Below are positions 1 to 9,885 of a DNA stretch of 64,000 nt, one piece after another. The stretch comes from Enterobacter pseudoroggenkampii (GTDB taxonomy: Bacteria > Pseudomonadota > Gammaproteobacteria > Enterobacterales > Enterobacteriaceae), in contig NZ_JAPMLV010000001.1 in the NCBI RefSeq assembly GCF_026420145.1, positions 62,001 through 126,000 of the forward strand, read 5' to 3'. Below the pieces are notes generated by a model. That model was not told the DNA's origin, ran no database searches, and saw nothing but the letters and a program-made list of their open reading frames with translations. The stretch's first letter is position 1. Every line of letters starts with the position of its first letter. The position numbers were made by a program, and so were the translations under genes.

Positions 1-1
1 G

Positions 2-637
2 GTGAAGAAAAACATCACCAAGCCGGAAGACCTGATCGGCAAACGCATCGCCGTGCCGTTTATCTCAACCACCCACTACAGCCTGCTGGCGGCGCTCAAA
101 CACTGGGGCATCAAGCCGGGGCAGGTACAAATTATCAACCTCCAGCCGCCGGCGATTATCGCGGCCTGGCAGCGCGGCGACATTGACGGGGCGTATGTGT
201 GGGCACCGGCCGTGAACGAGCTGGAAAAAGACGGTACCGTGCTGACCGACTCCGAAAAAGTGGGCCAGTGGGGCGCGCCAACGCTCGACGTGTGGGTCGT
301 GCGTAAAGACTTCGCCGAGAAACATCCTGAGGTGGTGAAAGCCTTCGCGAAAAGCGCGATTGACGCCCAGCAGCCGTACATCAGTAACCCGGATGAATGG
401 CTGAAGCAGCCCGCCAACCTGGAAAAACTCTCCCGCCTGAGCGGCGTGCCGGAAGCGGACGTGCCGGGGCTGGTGAAGGGCAATACCTATCTGACCCCCG
501 CGCAGCAGGTGAAGCAGCTGACCGGGCCGGTAAACAAAGCGATTGTTGATACCGCCACCTTCCTGAAAGAGCAGGGCAAAGTGCCTGCGGTGGCAGCGGA
601 TTACAGCCAGTACGTGACCGATCGTTTTGTGAAATAA
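2..637 (+). CDS. tauA: Taurine ABC transporter substrate-binding protein TauA (5' partial)
   Basis: Periplasmic binding protein that captures taurine for the TauBC importer when sulfate is scarce. About 211 codons are present and match the C-terminal two thirds of the roughly 320-residue TauA family, from the segment [14 protein letters not shown] to the end. The signal peptide and N-terminal lobe lie upstream of the window, so the GTG at base 2 is an internal valine codon and not a start. The reading frame ends 10 bases before tauB, in the standard tauABCD order. In E. coli the operon is controlled by Cbl and CysB; that promoter is outside the window. Confidence 0.96.
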   Translation: MKKNITKPEDLIGKRIAVPFISTTHYSLLAALKHWGIKPGQVQIINLQPPAIIAAWQRGDIDGAYVWAPAVNELEKDGTVLTDSEKVGQWGAPTLDVWVVRKDFAEKHPEVVKAFAKSAIDAQQPYISNPDEWLKQPANLEKLSRLSGVPEADVPGLVKGNTYLTPAQQVKQLTGPVNKAIVDTATFLKEQGKVPAVAADYSQYVTDRFVK

Positions 638-647
638 GGAGTCCGCC

Positions 648-1415
648 ATGCTGAATATTACAAATCTGTCTGCTGATTACGGTGGCAAACCCGCGCTGGA
701 GGAGATCAACCTGACGCTGGACAGCGGTGAACTGCTGGTGGTGCTGGGTCCGTCCGGGTGCGGAAAAACCACGCTGCTGAATCTGATCGCCGGGTTTGTC
801 CCTTATCAGCATGGCACCATTCAACTGGAAGGCAAAAAGGTGGAAGGCCCCGGCGCCGAGCGCGGCGTGGTCTTCCAGAATGAAGGCCTGCTCCCGTGGC
901 GCAACGTGCAGGAAAACGTGGCGTTTGGGCTGCAGCTCGCGGGCGTCAATCGTGAACAGCGGCTGGAAACCGCGCGGGCGATGCTGAAAAAAGTGGGGCT
1001 GGAAGGCGCGGAAAAACGCTATATCTGGCAGCTTTCCGGCGGCCAGCGACAGCGTGTCGGGATTGCCCGCGCGCTTGCAGCGAATCCGCAGCTGTTGCTG
1101 CTGGACGAGCCGTTCGGGGCGCTCGACGCCTTCACCCGCGAGCAGATGCAAACGCTGCTTCTGCGCCTCTGGCATGAGACGGGCAAGCAGGTGCTGTTGA
1201 TTACCCACGATATCGAAGAGGCGGTGTTTATGGCCACAGAGCTGGTGCTGCTCTCGCCGGGGCCGGGCCGCGTGCTGGAGCGCTTGCCGCTGGATTTCGC
1301 CCGCCGCTACGTCGCGGGGGAACCCGTGCGCAGCATCAAATCCGATCCGCTGTTTATCGAACAGCGTGAATACGTTTTAAGCCGCGTGTTTGAACAGCGG
1401 GAGGCCTTCTCATGA
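648..1415 (+). CDS. tauB: Taurine ABC transporter ATP-binding protein TauB
   Basis: ATPase subunit that powers taurine import at the inner face of the cytoplasmic membrane. The 255-residue protein has Walker A ([16 protein letters not shown], about residues 34-49), a Q-loop, the ABC signature [15 protein letters not shown] and Walker [13 protein letters not shown] followed by the switch histidine in [11 protein letters not shown]. Length equals the E. coli protein. The ATG at 648 follows a GGAG ribosome site. Its stop overlaps the tauC start in an ATGA, which points to translational coupling. Confidence 0.97.
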   Translation: MLNITNLSADYGGKPALEEINLTLDSGELLVVLGPSGCGKTTLLNLIAGFVPYQHGTIQLEGKKVEGPGAERGVVFQNEGLLPWRNVQENVAFGLQLAGVNREQRLETARAMLKKVGLEGAEKRYIWQLSGGQRQRVGIARALAANPQLLLLDEPFGALDAFTREQMQTLLLRLWHETGKQVLLITHDIEEAVFMATELVLLSPGPGRVLERLPLDFARRYVAGEPVRSIKSDPLFIEQREYVLSRVFEQREAFS

Positions 1416-2239
1416 GCATCGTCTTCAGTGAAAAAACGCGCCGCACGCGTCTGGCGCTGCGCTGGCCTTTCTCACGTCAAATCACGTTGAGCGTCGGCAC
1501 GCTGCTGGTGCTGCTGGCGGTGTGGTGGGCAGTTGCTGCCCTGCAGTGGGTCAGCCCGCTGTTTCTGCCGCCGCCGGGACAGGTGCTGGCCAAACTCATT
1601 ACCATCGCCGGGCCGCAGGGCTTTATGGATGCCACGCTCTGGCAGCACTTAGGTGCCAGCCTGGCGCGCATTCTGGTGGCGCTGCTGGCGGCGGTGATTA
1701 TCGGGATACCGGTCGGGATCGCGATGGGCTTAAGCCCGACGGTGCGCGGCATCCTTGACCCGCTGATTGAGCTTTACCGCCCGGTGCCGCCGCTGGCCTA
1801 TCTGCCGCTAATGGTGATCTGGTTCGGCATCGGTGAAACGTCAAAAATCCTGCTGATCTATCTGGCGATTTTCGCCCCGGTTGCCATGTCGGCGCTGGCG
1901 GGCGTGAAGAGTGCCCAGCAGGTGCGGATCCGCGCGGCGCAGTCGCTGGGAGCCAGCCGTACGCAGGTGCTGCTGTTCGTTATTTTACCGGGCGCGCTGC
2001 CGGAGATTTTAACCGGGCTGCGCATCGGCCTTGGCGTGGGCTGGTCCACGCTGGTGGCGGCGGAGCTGATTGCGGCCACGCGCGGCCTTGGGTTTATGGT
2101 GCAGTCGGCGGGAGAGTTCCTGGCGACTGACGTGGTGCTGGCAGGGATCGCGGTGATCGCCGCGATCGCCTTCGGATTAGAACTGGGGCTGCGCGCGTTA
2201 CAGCGCCGTCTGACGCCCTGGCATGGAGAAATACAATGA
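1412..2239 (+). CDS. tauC: Taurine ABC transporter permease TauC
   Basis: Membrane-spanning channel subunit of the taurine importer. The 275 residues contain about six hydrophobic segments and the EAA-type cytoplasmic loop that docks on the ATPase, seen as [26 protein letters not shown] (split here as [10 protein letters not shown] and then [14 protein letters not shown]). Belongs to the SsuC/TauC permease family. It overlaps tauB and tauD by ATGA at either end, so the four tau genes form one tightly coupled unit. Confidence 0.96.
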   Translation: MSIVFSEKTRRTRLALRWPFSRQITLSVGTLLVLLAVWWAVAALQWVSPLFLPPPGQVLAKLITIAGPQGFMDATLWQHLGASLARILVALLAAVIIGIPVGIAMGLSPTVRGILDPLIELYRPVPPLAYLPLMVIWFGIGETSKILLIYLAIFAPVAMSALAGVKSAQQVRIRAAQSLGASRTQVLLFVILPGALPEILTGLRIGLGVGWSTLVAAELIAATRGLGFMVQSAGEFLATDVVLAGIAVIAAIAFGLELGLRALQRRLTPWHGEIQ

Positions 2240-3084
2240 GTGAACGTCTGACCATCACCCCGCTGGGGCCGTACATTGGTGCACAGGTGTCGGGCCTGGA
2301 TGTGACCCGTCCGCTGAGCGATAACCAGTTCGAACAGCTGTACCACGCGGTGCTGCGCCATCAGGTCGTTTTCCTGCGCGAGCAGGCGATCACCCCGCAG
2401 CAGCAGCGGGCGCTGGCCCTGCGCTTTGGCGATCTGCATATCCACCCGGTCTATCCGCATGCGGAAGGGGTGGAGGAGATTATCGTCCTCGACACCCACA
2501 ACGATAACCCGCCGGATAATGATAACTGGCATACCGACGTGACCTTTATCGAGACGCCGCCTGCCGGAGCCATTCTGGCGGCGAAACTGCTGCCGGAAAC
2601 CGGCGGCGATACGCTGTGGACCAGCGGGATTGCGGCGTATGAGGCGCTGTCAGAGCCGTTCAGGACGCTGCTGAGCGGGCTGCGGGCGGAGCACGACTTC
2701 AAAAAATCGTTCCCGGAGTACAAGTACCGTAAAACGGAAGAGGAACATCAGCGCTGGCAGGAGGCTGTGGCGAAACATCCTCCGCTGCTGCACCCGGTGG
2801 TGCGGACCCATCCGGTGACGGGAAAGCAGGCGCTGTTTGTGAACGAAGGGTTCACCACGCGCATCGTGGACGTGACGGAAAAAGAGAGTGAGGCGCTGTT
2901 AGGTTTCCTGTTTGCGCATATCACCAAACCGGAGTTCCAGGTGCGCTGGCGCTGGCAGGAGAACGATCTGGCGATCTGGGATAACCGCGTAACGCAGCAT
3001 TATGCCAATGCGGACTATCTGCCGCAGCGCCGGATTATGCAGCGGGCGACGATTTTGGGCGATAAGCCGTTTTATCGTCCTTAA
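2236..3084 (+). CDS. tauD: Taurine dioxygenase TauD
   Basis: Cytoplasmic Fe(II)/2-oxoglutarate dioxygenase that hydroxylates taurine, releasing sulfite and aminoacetaldehyde so that the sulfur can be assimilated. The 282-residue protein (E. coli 283) has the iron-binding HTD motif in [13 protein letters not shown], the downstream 2-oxoglutarate arginine region and a distal histidine in [10 protein letters not shown]. It is the last gene of the tau operon; its stop is followed by a REP pair. Confidence 0.97.
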   Translation: MSERLTITPLGPYIGAQVSGLDVTRPLSDNQFEQLYHAVLRHQVVFLREQAITPQQQRALALRFGDLHIHPVYPHAEGVEEIIVLDTHNDNPPDNDNWHTDVTFIETPPAGAILAAKLLPETGGDTLWTSGIAAYEALSEPFRTLLSGLRAEHDFKKSFPEYKYRKTEEEHQRWQEAVAKHPPLLHPVVRTHPVTGKQALFVNEGFTTRIVDVTEKESEALLGFLFAHITKPEFQVRWRWQENDLAIWDNRVTQHYANADYLPQRRIMQRATILGDKPFYRP

Positions 3085-3096
3085 CCCGTCGCTCCC

Positions 3097-3175
3097 GTAG
3101 GCCGGGTAAGCGCAGCGCCACCCGGCGAAAACGGTGCACAATTGCCGGGTGGCGGCTACGCCTTACCCGGCCTAC
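3097..3175. repeat. REP pair (BIME) after tauD
   Basis: Two inverted copies of a REP-type palindrome: GTAGGCCGGGTAAGCGCAGC... at 3097-3126 and GCCGGGTGGCGGCTACGCC... at 3144-3175. They lie between the convergent tauD and the OlsF-like gene. Related single or paired copies occur at 25448, 51388 and 56920 in this window. Such elements stabilise 3' ends of mRNA and bind IHF, gyrase or Pol I in E. coli. Confidence 0.93.
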
Positions 3176-3189
3176 AAAATACCGCACAT

Positions 3190-4890
3190 TTAAAGGTGCG
3201 CCTCAATATACCGCTGATAGCGGTTCGCCTTCAGGTAACACAAATCCACCAGCACCAGCCCGTCAACGCAGTTGTTGAACGCCGGGTCGCTGCCAAAATC
3301 AATAAACTGTACGCCGCCGGGCTCGCAAAGTTCGGAATATTGCTTGTAGAGCGGCGGAATACCGCAGCCAAGATTGCCGAGCAGGGACTTCAGCTTCGTC
3401 AGATCGTCCACGTAATCCACGCCGCCAAACTGTGCCAGCACGTCCGGCAGGGAGGCGGGATACGGCTGGCGCGAGGCGGCAAGCGGATGCGTCGCCGGGA
3501 ACCACAGGCGGTAAAAGGCGACCAGCAGATCCCGCGCGGCAGGCGGTAAGCCACCGGAAATGGAGACCGGGCCAAACAGGTAGCGGTAGTGCGGATAACG
3601 CGCCAGATAGGCCCCAATGCCGGACCATAAATAGTCCAGACCGCGGCGCCCCCAGTAGCGCGGCTGAATAAAGCTGCGCCCCAGCTCAATACCGTGCTCC
3701 AGCACGTCCTGCATTTTGTCGTCGTAGTGGAAGAGGCTATAGCTGTACAACCCCTCAACGCCGCGCTTTTCGATCTGCATGGCCGTCGGCATAAAGCGAT
3801 ACGCCCCGACGATCTCCAGATCGTCCTCATCCCACAGGATCAGGTGCAGATAATCATCGTCGTAGCTGTCGGTATCCCGGCGTTTGCCGCTCCCTTCCTC
3901 CACCGCGCGAAAGGCAATCTCGCGCAGGCGGCCCAGCTCGCGCAGCAGCGGGACGTCTTCCTGACCGTTACGCTGCCAGAGATAGATGGTTTTACCGTCG
4001 CTGGTTTTGCCCAGACATTCGGCCTGCGCCAGCGCGCGCTTCAGGGTGGCCCGGTCTTCCGGACGGGCAATCGCGCACTGGGTTTTAAAGACGCCGGGCA
4101 CTCCCTTGCCAAGACGCATCACGTGCTGACGGCACTGCTCGGCCATCTCACGCGACGAAAGGGTGGCGCTGTGCCAGTGATGCCACGCAATCTGCTGGCC
4201 GATTTTGATCGGCAGCTGGCTGTGGCGGCGGCGGAACATCTGCTGCATGAGCAACAGCATCGACAGCGTCGGGGAGACCAGCGTGCTGGCATAAAAGAGC
4301 AGGCTGTTATGCGCCTGAATATGCACCGGCAGCAGCGGGGCGCGCAGCTTGCCGGCGAGTTTGATAAAGCCGGAGTGCCACTTTTTGTCGCGAATGCCTT
4401 TGCGCGTAGGGCGGGAAACTTCTCCGGCCGGGAAGAAGATCAGCACGCCTGCGTTTTGCAGATGCTGTTCCATCTGCACCAGGGATGTTTTCGCCGTCCT
4501 GCCGCCCATATTGTCCACCGGAATAAACAGCGAGCTGAGGGGCTCAAGGTGGGTCAGCATCCGGTTGGTCACGACTTTCACATCGCGTCGCACGCGGGAG
4601 ACGGCGTACATCAGCGCCAGCCCGTCCAGCGTACCCGTCGGGTGGTTGGCAATAATGACCAGCGGGCCATGTTCGGGGATTTGTTCAAGATCGCGGGCGG
4701 AAACGGTGCAGAGAATATCAAGGTGTTCCAGAACTTGCTCCACCATATCCAGGCCTTTCAGGTGGCGGTGTGCTGCGGCAAATTGCTGAAATTCGTCTTC
4801 GTAAAACAGTCTTTTTAACAGACTTTTTTGCCAGGGTGCAGGCCTCGCCTGAGGCCAAAGATCGTCGAGAACGCTATCGAGGCTAAACAT
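3190..4890 (-). CDS. Two-domain acyltransferase, OlsF-type ornithine-lipid synthase candidate
   Basis: A 566-residue protein with two acyltransferase regions. The N-terminal half (about residues 60-260) is a PlsC-like lysophospholipid acyltransferase with NHPTGTLDG (H83, D89; spacing HX5D rather than classical HX4D) and FPAGEVSR at 153-160. The C-terminal half (about 310-480) resembles the GNAT-like N-acyltransferase OlsB/hemolysin family, with YRFMP, ELGRSFI and GRRGLDYLW. This order matches bifunctional OlsF, known from Serratia, which N-acylates ornithine and then O-acylates lyso-ornithine lipid. The GGAGGAG site before the ATG is strong. It lies 72 bases after hemB on the same strand, a position empty in E. 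coli K-12. The domain calls are firm; the ornithine-lipid function is inference. Confidence 0.75.
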   Translation of the reverse strand: MFSLDSVLDDLWPQARPAPWQKSLLKRLFYEDEFQQFAAAHRHLKGLDMVEQVLEHLDILCTVSARDLEQIPEHGPLVIIANHPTGTLDGLALMYAVSRVRRDVKVVTNRMLTHLEPLSSLFIPVDNMGGRTAKTSLVQMEQHLQNAGVLIFFPAGEVSRPTRKGIRDKKWHSGFIKLAGKLRAPLLPVHIQAHNSLLFYASTLVSPTLSMLLLMQQMFRRRHSQLPIKIGQQIAWHHWHSATLSSREMAEQCRQHVMRLGKGVPGVFKTQCAIARPEDRATLKRALAQAECLGKTSDGKTIYLWQRNGQEDVPLLRELGRLREIAFRAVEEGSGKRRDTDSYDDDYLHLILWDEDDLEIVGAYRFMPTAMQIEKRGVEGLYSYSLFHYDDKMQDVLEHGIELGRSFIQPRYWGRRGLDYLWSGIGAYLARYPHYRYLFGPVSISGGLPPAARDLLVAFYRLWFPATHPLAASRQPYPASLPDVLAQFGGVDYVDDLTKLKSLLGNLGCGIPPLYKQYSELCEPGGVQFIDFGSDPAFNNCVDGLVLVDLCYLKANRYQRYIEAHL

Positions 4891-4962
4891 GATTACTCCT
4901 CCTGCCGTCTTGCGAAGACAGTAGAAGGAGCAGATGTCGGTTGTATTGCAGTTTGGTGAAGA

Positions 4963-5937
4963 TTAGCGGAGGATTTTTTTCTCGGCCAGATCCAGCGCGA
5001 AGTAGCTGAAGATCAGGTCCGCGCCTGCGCGTTTGATGGCGCCGAGGCTTTCGAGGACCACTTTCTCTTCGTCAATGGCACCCGCCAGCGCGGCGAATTT
5101 GATCATCGCGTACTCGCCGCTCACCTGATAAGCGCCCAGCGGCAGCTCGGTGCGCTCGCGGATGTCGCGCAGGATATCGAGATACGCGCCAGCCGGTTTC
5201 ACCATCAGGCAGTCTGCGCCCTGGGCTTCATCAAGCAGGGATTCACGAATCGCTTCCCGACGGTTCAGCGGGTTCATCTGATAGGTTTTACGATCGCCTT
5301 TCAGCGCCGTGCCCGCCGCTTCACGGAACGGGCCGTAGAAGGAGGAGGCGAATTTGGTGGAGTAAGACATGATGGCGGTGTCGGTAAAGCCCGCCGCGTC
5401 CAGCGCCTGACGAATCGCCTGAACCTGTCCGTCCATTGCCGCAGATGGGGCGATGAAGTCCGCACCTGCCGCGGCCGCGACGACAGCCTGCTTGCCAAGG
5501 TTCAGCAGGGTGGCATCGTTATCCACGCCGTGATCGCACAGCACGCCGCAGTGGCCGTGTGAGGTGTATTCGCAGAAACAGGTATCGGACATGACGATCA
5601 TTTCCGGCACGGTCTCTTTGCAGATGCGGGACATGCGAGCGACGAGGCCATCTTCTTTCCACGCGTCGCTGCCGGTGGCATCGGTATGGTGTGAGATGCC
5701 GAAGGTCATCACCGAGCGGATCCCCGCGTTGGCGATGCGTTCAATCTCACGCGCCAGATATTTCTCCGGAATGCGCATGACGCCCGGCATGGCTTCGATG
5801 GCTTTGTAGTCATCGATCTCTTCTTCGACAAAAATCGGCAACACCAGATCGTTTAAGGTCAGGGTTGTCTCTTCAAACATAGCGCGCAGTGCAGGTGACT
5901 TGCGCAGGCGGCGTGGGCGTGCAATTAAATCGGTCAT
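4963..5937 (-). CDS. hemB: Delta-aminolevulinic acid dehydratase (porphobilinogen synthase) HemB
   Basis: Condenses two 5-aminolevulinate molecules to porphobilinogen, the second common step of haem and sirohaem synthesis, in the cytoplasm. The start was placed at 5937 ([10 protein letters not shown]), giving 324 residues, the E. coli length; upstream in-frame codons are ignored. The zinc cysteines are visible in [15 protein letters not shown], and the Schiff-base lysines in [12 protein letters not shown] and [11 protein letters not shown]. The OlsF-like gene follows at 72 bases and may be co-transcribed. Confidence 0.98.
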   Translation of the reverse strand: MTDLIARPRRLRKSPALRAMFEETTLTLNDLVLPIFVEEEIDDYKAIEAMPGVMRIPEKYLAREIERIANAGIRSVMTFGISHHTDATGSDAWKEDGLVARMSRICKETVPEMIVMSDTCFCEYTSHGHCGVLCDHGVDNDATLLNLGKQAVVAAAAGADFIAPSAAMDGQVQAIRQALDAAGFTDTAIMSYSTKFASSFYGPFREAAGTALKGDRKTYQMNPLNRREAIRESLLDEAQGADCLMVKPAGAYLDILRDIRERTELPLGAYQVSGEYAMIKFAALAGAIDEEKVVLESLGAIKRAGADLIFSYFALDLAEKKILR

Positions 5938-6388
5938 GGTATGCCTGATGTTTGTGGAACAAAGAAGGCTAGTGTACCTCAAAGTGAAGACGGGTGTTTT
6001 ACTAAAGTGGGCATTTTGCTTTTTGCGAAATGCGGCAGGTCAGGTTTCATTTCATCAATATCTAATACAGGTTAGTATATTACTGATAGGGGGGGAGGTA
6101 TTCGTGTTGTTTCTATATTAAGTGGGATGCATCATTAAAAGTGAACTATTATTTGTTATTATATATTTTGCCTTCGCTCGTCTGTATTTTAACGTTTTGT
6201 TTTTATAATATTTATCTTGAGTGACCCCTGCGTTTGTTGTTTTTGATGTGTTATTGGTCTGGATACGGACTTAATGGAAACATTCATTGAACCTTTTCGA
6301 AATGAAACTGCATAATTCCCTCCGCAATTAAATGTTGCAAATTCATTGATGGACAAACTTGCTTACGTCCCTGAGGAGGGATGACCCA
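5938..6388. other. AT-rich divergent intergenic region between hemB and the autotransporter gene
   Basis: A 451-base stretch with no convincing gene. It is conspicuously AT-rich compared with the flanking hemB coding sequence, with runs such as TTATTATATATTTTG and TTTTTATAATATTTAT. It must hold the divergent promoters of hemB and of the YaiT-like gene. The only clear element is the ribosome site GAGGAGG at 6373-6379 before the ATG at 6389. The composition would suit H-NS silencing of the surface protein (inference). Confidence 0.7.
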
Positions 6389-9163
6389 ATGCAAACATGG
6401 AAAAAGAAACTCGTTGTATCTCAACTTGCATTAGCCTGCACCCTGGCTATCGCTTCTCAGGCCAATGCGAAGGATATTTCCGGTACAACTTATAATACCT
6501 TCGGATACGATAATACAGCGTCCACACCCTGGTATTATGGCTATGCCGACTGGGATTACTCAGACGTTACCCACGACGGTGATATTTATCCGGTGATTAA
6601 TAAATCCACCGTGAATGGTATTATTTCAACATACTATCTGGATGATGGTATCAATGGTCGGGCTAATGCATTAAGCATTTCCAACAGTACCATTAATGGC
6701 ATGATTACCTCTGAGTGTATGACCACCTCGTGTGCTGATGGTATAGACACCGACGGCACGACCCATTCTCAGTACGATCGTTTTAGCCTGACCGTTGATC
6801 ACTCCACCATTAACGACACCTATGAGCATTATGCTTACAATGTGGTAAATGGCGATAATACCGAAACCCACTATCTTGATACCTATGGGTTGGGCAATGC
6901 AATTACCCTGGATGTTGAATCGGATATTGTTATCCAGAATAACTCTCACGTCGCGGGTATTACCCTGACGCAGGGGTATCAGGAGCTGGATAATACCCCG
7001 TACGACGGCGTTGAAGGCGTAGCCAACAGCAGCAACGTCTTTACCGACACGCTACTGGTGAAAGATTCGGTACTGACTTCTGGTGCGTACAGCGATTTAG
7101 GTACCAGCGGATTCTACGGTCAAACCGCGAAGCCGAGCGACTATGGTGAAACCAACGCGACAGCGGCAGATGATGCGGCGCTGATTGTGGCCGCCAGCGC
7201 GTCTGATAACGCGATGCAGACCAGCGCCACGTTCGATCACTCCACCGTTACTGGCGACATTCTTTTCTCCAGTACCTTCGACAACAACTTCTATCCGAAC
7301 GGCGATCCGGCAACGGATACCAGTGCAGACGGTGTCTATAACCCAACTACCAACGGCTGGGACGGTACCGATAAGCTGGACGTTACTCTGACCAATGGCA
7401 GCAAATGGGTTGGTGCAGCGCAGTCGAGCGTCGAGGCTATCGGCACGGCGCAGATGTATGGCCTGGGCTACAGCAACGTAGACTGGAGCGCTCTGTCCCC
7501 AAACAGCATTTGGCCAGACTCCACCTATGACAGCAACGGATATGTTGCGGGCGAAGCTGTGTATCAGAGCGGTCTCTTTAACATCACGCTGGATAACGGC
7601 TCCGAGTGGGATACCCGCAAGGTGTCTAACATCGACACGCTGGCGGTCAACAACCAGTCTCAGGTCAATGTTGAAAACTCAGGTCTGCTGGCGGATACCA
7701 TCACCCTGACTAATGCTTCCTCATTGAATATCGGCGACAGCGGCGGCGTGGCCACCGACCATCTGTATCTGGACAGCTATAGCCGTGCGGCACTGACGGA
7801 AGAAACGGCCGATCTGTATGCCAACACCATCACCGTGGATAATGGTGCAGAGCTGGCGCTGGGGTTGGGACAGGTTGATACGCACAATATGGTACTGACC
7901 GATGGTGGTGTGCTGAACGTTGCCAGCCGTGATTACGTGCTGAACAGCGATCTGAACAACGCACGCTATATCACCAACGATAAGCACAATGCCGATTACG
8001 ACTACGGCGTTGTGGCGATTAATTCTGATGGCCATCTGTCAGTGAACGGTGACGTCGCCGGTAACTACAAGGTCCGTATCGACAACGCGACCGGAGCCGG
8101 TTCCGTCGCCGATTACAAAAACAAAGAGATTATTCGCGTCTATGACAATAACGCGGATACTGCAGCCAGCTTTACTGCTGCAAACAAAGCCGATTTAGGT
8201 GCCTACACCTACCAGGCGCAGCAGCAGGGTGACGCCGTTGTCCTCCAGCAGAAAGCGCTGACCGACTACGCCAATATGGCGCTGAGCATCCCATCTGCCA
8301 ACACCAACATCTGGAATCTGCAGCAGGATACCGTTGGTACGCGTCTGACCAACAGCCGTCACGGCCTGGCGGATAACGGCGGGGCGTGGGTGAGTTACTT
8401 CGGCGGTAACTTCGACGGCGACAATGGCGTTCTTAGCTACGATCAAGACGTGAGCGGTATTATGGTCGGTCTGGATACCCAGATTGACGGTAATAATGCG
8501 AAGTGGATCGTCGGTGGTGCGGCAGGTTTCGCGAAGGGGGATATCAGCGATCGTACCGGTCAGGTCGATCAGGACAGCCAGACGGCGATGATCTACGCGT
8601 CTGCGAAGTTCATGAACGATCTTTTCCTCGACAGCTCCCTGAGTTATACCCGTTTCAACAGCGATCTCTCTGCTAACATGAGCAACGGCCAGTATGTTGA
8701 CGGCAACACCACCAATGACGCGGTTGGTTTTGGGCTGAAACTGGGCTATGACTGGAAACCAAACCTGTCCGGCTACGTCACACCATACGCAGCCGTGTCT
8801 GGCCTGTTCCAGTCTGGCGATGATTATCGCCTCAGCAATGACATGCGCATGGATGGGCAATCTTACGATAGCCTGCGTTATGAACTCGGTGTTGATGCGG
8901 GTTACACCTTCAACTACGGCGGCGATCAGGCTCTGACGCCTTACTTCAAACTGGCCTGGGTCTATGACGATGCTGATAACAATGCCGACATTAACGGTGA
9001 CAGCATTGATAACGGCGTTAAAGGCTCCGCTGTGCGCGTAGGGCTGGGCACCCAGTTCAGCTTCACGAAGAACTTCAGTGCTTACACTGATGCCACTTAT
9101 CTGGGCGGCGGCGACGTTGATCAGAACTGGGGCGCAAACCTGGGTGTGAAATATACCTGGTAA
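6389..9163 (+). CDS. yaiT: YaiT/EhaB/UpaC-type autotransporter adhesin
   Basis: Type Va autotransporter predicted to be exported by Sec and to insert its C-terminal beta-barrel in the outer membrane, displaying a passenger. The start at 6389 (MQTWKKKLVV) follows GAGGAGG and begins a signal peptide ending near ASQANA. The 924-residue product has a long passenger rich in Asn, Asp, Ser and Thr with recurring DNSTV/NNSQV-like turns typical of a beta-helix, then a barrel of about 270 residues from GGAWVSYFGGNF to the terminal VGVKYTW-like motif (GVKYTW). From memory it matches the E. coli locus-equivalent YaiT, which is interrupted in K-12 but named EhaB or UpaC in pathogens, where it promotes biofilm and matrix binding. 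Here the frame is intact. A strong terminator follows. Confidence 0.9.
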   Translation: MQTWKKKLVVSQLALACTLAIASQANAKDISGTTYNTFGYDNTASTPWYYGYADWDYSDVTHDGDIYPVINKSTVNGIISTYYLDDGINGRANALSISNSTINGMITSECMTTSCADGIDTDGTTHSQYDRFSLTVDHSTINDTYEHYAYNVVNGDNTETHYLDTYGLGNAITLDVESDIVIQNNSHVAGITLTQGYQELDNTPYDGVEGVANSSNVFTDTLLVKDSVLTSGAYSDLGTSGFYGQTAKPSDYGETNATAADDAALIVAASASDNAMQTSATFDHSTVTGDILFSSTFDNNFYPNGDPATDTSADGVYNPTTNGWDGTDKLDVTLTNGSKWVGAAQSSVEAIGTAQMYGLGYSNVDWSALSPNSIWPDSTYDSNGYVAGEAVYQSGLFNITLDNGSEWDTRKVSNIDTLAVNNQSQVNVENSGLLADTITLTNASSLNIGDSGGVATDHLYLDSYSRAALTEETADLYANTITVDNGAELALGLGQVDTHNMVLTDGGVLNVASRDYVLNSDLNNARYITNDKHNADYDYGVVAINSDGHLSVNGDVAGNYKVRIDNATGAGSVADYKNKEIIRVYDNNADTAASFTAANKADLGAYTYQAQQQGDAVVLQQKALTDYANMALSIPSANTNIWNLQQDTVGTRLTNSRHGLADNGGAWVSYFGGNFDGDNGVLSYDQDVSGIMVGLDTQIDGNNAKWIVGGAAGFAKGDISDRTGQVDQDSQTAMIYASAKFMNDLFLDSSLSYTRFNSDLSANMSNGQYVDGNTTNDAVGFGLKLGYDWKPNLSGYVTPYAAVSGLFQSGDDYRLSNDMRMDGQSYDSLRYELGVDAGYTFNYGGDQALTPYFKLAWVYDDADNNADINGDSIDNGVKGSAVRVGLGTQFSFTKNFSAYTDATYLGGGDVDQNWGANLGVKYTW

Positions 9164-9169
9164 TAAATA

Positions 9170-9204
9170 AAAGCGGGGGGAGGCGTTACCTCCCCCCGCT
9201 TTTT
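9170..9204 (+). terminator. Rho-independent terminator after the autotransporter gene
   Basis: A 14-bp perfect stem (AAAGCGGGGGGAGG, loop CGTTA, CCTCCCCCCGCTTT) followed by a T run. It lies 6 bases after the stop codon, so it ends the autotransporter transcript before iprA. Confidence 0.95.
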
Positions 9205-9259
9205 ACAGAAGTAATAAAAATAATATTGAACCGACAAATACGGATGCCTTGAGGTCTGC

Positions 9260-9883
9260 ATGAAGGTTAATGCGAAACCACTTTCTGAATTACGCCGGCT
9301 CGAACAGTGTTTGAAATCAGCCAGTACCCCTTTTAAATCTGCTCCAAAACAATTAATTATATCCGGTGAATGTAATGAGCGCCGCACCATCGTATTCCAA
9401 ACCGGTGTTATCGAAATCTATCGACATTCAGATGAACTGCTTGTGGGCATCGCGACAGCGCCGTTTATTATGGGTTTGTCCACAGTGATGATTAATCACT
9501 GCCAGGAATATAGAGTGATAGCCAAAACATCCTGCACGGGTTTTTATTTGCCCACTGAAACCACCCGTCAACTTATACAACAGAACGCGCTATGGAAAGA
9601 GGCCTTCGGTTGGTTATCCTGGATAAACTACATTCTTGAGAAACGCGATATGCAGCTGGTGGGAAATAATTCCTATCATCAGATCCGCGCCATGCTGTTG
9701 AATATGGCGGAGTGGGATGAAACGTTGCGTTCAAAAATCGGTGTGATGAATCATATTCAACAAAGTACGCGTATTTCACGTTCAGTGGTTGCTGAGGTTC
9801 TCGCTGCCCTGCGGCAAGGTAACTACATCAATATGAGCCGGGGCAAGCTGGTCAGCATCAACCGCTTGCCCACGGAATATTAA
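9260..9883 (+). CDS. iprA: IprA (YaiV), CRP/FNR-like regulator of hydrogen peroxide resistance
   Basis: A 207-residue protein of the IprA/YaiV family, which in Salmonella and E. coli lowers resistance to hydrogen peroxide. A cyclic-nucleotide-binding-like N-terminal half (about 10-120) is followed by a winged-helix-like C-terminus with RISRSVVAEVLAALRQGNYINM around residues 172-193 (more than 20 residues apart in total: RISRSVVAEVLAAL then RQGNYINM). There are no FNR-type cysteine clusters. It sits directly after the autotransporter terminator and converges tail to tail with ampH, with 2 bases between them, as in E. coli. Confidence 0.92.
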   Translation: MKVNAKPLSELRRLEQCLKSASTPFKSAPKQLIISGECNERRTIVFQTGVIEIYRHSDELLVGIATAPFIMGLSTVMINHCQEYRVIAKTSCTGFYLPTETTRQLIQQNALWKEAFGWLSWINYILEKRDMQLVGNNSYHQIRAMLLNMAEWDETLRSKIGVMNHIQQSTRISRSVVAEVLAALRQGNYINMSRGKLVSINRLPTEY

Positions 9884-9885
9884 GA

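Noticed and set aside
2..40. GTG at base 2 as the tauA start
   Set aside because: TauA family members extend about 108 residues further upstream including a signal peptide, so the gene is cut by the window edge.
3694..4818. Long open frame (374 codons) on the plus strand opposite the OlsF-like gene
   Set aside because: It is a shadow of the real minus-strand gene: histidine- and glutamine-rich, no recognisable motif and no ribosome site.
5900..6121. 73-codon frame in the hemB-autotransporter gap
   Set aside because: Begins inside the hemB coding sequence on the other strand and has no family resemblance; AT-rich non-coding composition.
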